A stretch of 64,000 bases of DNA from Odiellus spinosus (lineage: Eukaryota > Arthropoda > Arachnida > Opiliones > Phalangiidae): positions 4,573,426-4,637,425 of the forward strand of contig OY987240.1 in NCBI GenBank assembly GCA_963920705.1. Reading direction: 5' to 3'. A program made the translations under genes and the position numbers. How positions within the stretch are numbered: position 1 is the first letter of the stretch; every line of letters begins with the position of its first letter. The notes under the pieces were generated by a model, which worked only from the letters and a program-made list of their open reading frames with translations, did no database searches and had not been told where the DNA came from. Of the stretch, positions 62,661-64,000 are shown one piece after another.

Positions 62661-62921
62661 ACATTTATGATGACATAGCTAACCAAGTTACGGGCTGGCT
62701 AGTACCCGATAGATGTTGCAATTATCACCACCCGTGAAAAAGATGTTAAGTCACGGGTGGGATTTGAACCCACAACCTTCCGCTTACAGGGCGGCCACTC
62801 TACCAATTGAGCTACCGTGGCCACGATATTCGATGGCCAACGATAGTTGGTGTCAATAGACAACCTTGGTAAAGATCAGTTGGGGTTTTCTTGCCGTTAA
62901 CGAGACGGTACCGAATTGATT
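62661..62921 (-). mobile_element. tRNA-headed SINE, second identical unit
   Basis: Identical to 62400-62660 by eye, with the tRNA-like head at 62821-62750. Confidence 0.65.
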
Positions 62922-64000
62922 ACAACTTTTATTTTAGGTAAGGTTAGGTTAGGTTAGATTACCCTAACGTCGGGGTCGGGGAGGTTATATTTTGGTTTCC
63001 CAACTTGTTGTAGGTACTTTCGTGCGAGAATCCAAACCGTTCGGATTTTCAAGGGTAAATAATTTATGCAATGACGACGTATTGTTATTTTTCTAGAGCT
63101 CGGAATTGGATAATGAATAACTTAGGATATCCATTGACAAATTGGCTTTTTCAGATATTTTAATCTCGGATTAAAATTTGTAAATACAAAGCCAAAAAAT
63201 ATACAGTGTATAAACAGACAAGTATCAAATGGATTCGAATCATCAGGAGATTGATTAATAAACAAATGACGCGTTTATTCGAACGGATATCAAGACGAAG
63301 ATAAAAAATGACGTTTCTCGAAATACGTATAGATTGAAATATAATATTTTAATCTCTATCGAAATGAACAGACAAAATTACTAGATTTTAGCATCGAGAT
63401 CTCATTTTGGATTAAAATCCGCGAAAAAACTCGAGTTTCAAATTGTTTTAATCGGAGAATGAGTAACTCGTATGTCGTATAAATTACCTACAGCAATTGA
63501 GCACGAATAAAAGGTTTGCCGTTAAATTCGGGTGTATGTTAACTCGAATAAGAAACGGAAATTTTTTCCGATTGCCATTGACGATGGTCTTATTCAATTA
63601 AAAAAGTTACACGAATTCCGAGCCCTACATTTTTCTTGGTTTTTAAAATATAACAGGAAAATGCGTCTATTTTAAGGTAATTTTCCTTAATTTCCAATAT
63701 AGAGTACGGTTATTCTTGGTTGGATTTTATCTTTCACCGGAATAATTTGCGTTATTTTCGGAATAAGCAACTGGCATAAGGGAACTTCCCAAATATATGG
63801 GCCCTGATCGCGTACGGTGGTCTACATAAGATAATATGGGGATTATCGCTAGCCTGGTTAACACTTTACTGTAGATCAGCCCCGGAAGGTAATTAATTTC
63901 GCGGCCACTTGTAAAAAAAACAGAGAAGTGTTTTCTAAATATTTTCAATAACGTGTGATATTCATCTAAAGCGAGAATAATACTCTAGTGGGGGTTCTAA
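62922..64000. other. Non-coding end of the window
   Basis: Begins with a TTAGG-like run (AGGTTAGGTTAGGTTAG near 62940-62957). The rest shows no gene or repeat that I can support. Confidence 0.5.

Overview
The window is AT-rich eukaryotic DNA, most likely from an arthropod (probably an insect; the species cannot be told from this sequence). The reasons are short GT-AG introns, many mixed transposons (BEL/Pao, Ty3/gypsy, a CR1/Jockey-like LINE, foldback elements, a tRNA-headed SINE), runs resembling TTAGG, and only a few host-type exons. All reading was done by eye; no database was searched.

Region 1 (1-21531) is a nest. A BEL/Pao LTR retrotransposon, whose 5' part lies outside the window, is split inside its integrase by an 18,505-bp Maverick/Polinton (adintovirus-like) element at 1821-20325. 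The Polinton has 6-bp target duplications (CGTATG), terminal inverted repeats of about 480 bp, and a near-complete viral gene set. On the minus strand is protein-primed-type DNA polymerase B. On the plus strand is a packed morphogenesis cluster: packaging ATPase, a small basic protein, a conserved protein, integrase, penton-like capsid protein, a basic virion-type protein, double-jelly-roll capsid protein and adenain-like protease. An accessory set surrounds it: a small membrane protein, two paralogous proteins resembling PC4, an RNase H-like family protein, a BIR (IAP) protein, and an overlapping 81-residue protein that looks like the PP1-recruiting core of GADD34/PPP1R15. A three-exon minus-strand gene with Tyr-Ser-Pro repeats (9666-10487) is visible only when two short introns are removed. 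Four core genes carry frame breaks, and most breaks sit at homopolymer runs.

Region 2 (21594-27684) holds two minus-strand genes in tandem: a zinc-finger plus DDE-transposase-like gene resembling the EnSpm/CACTA group, and a multi-exon gene that starts with a CIDE-N-like domain. They may belong to one DNA transposon.

Region 3 (27685-45500) is repeats: tandem and dispersed repeats, a 1.2-kb foldback element, a very young intact Ty3/gypsy element (33282-38746), and a TIR element packed with CGTCGACG motifs that encloses about 84 copies of a 20-bp satellite.

Region 4 (45500-64000) contains two exons that look like the ciliary gene ODAD4/TTC25, an unidentified host-type exon, a solo LTR, a LINE and its deletion derivative, further foldback elements, a MITE, and an exact tandem dimer of a tRNA-headed SINE. 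Large parts have no feature I can support.
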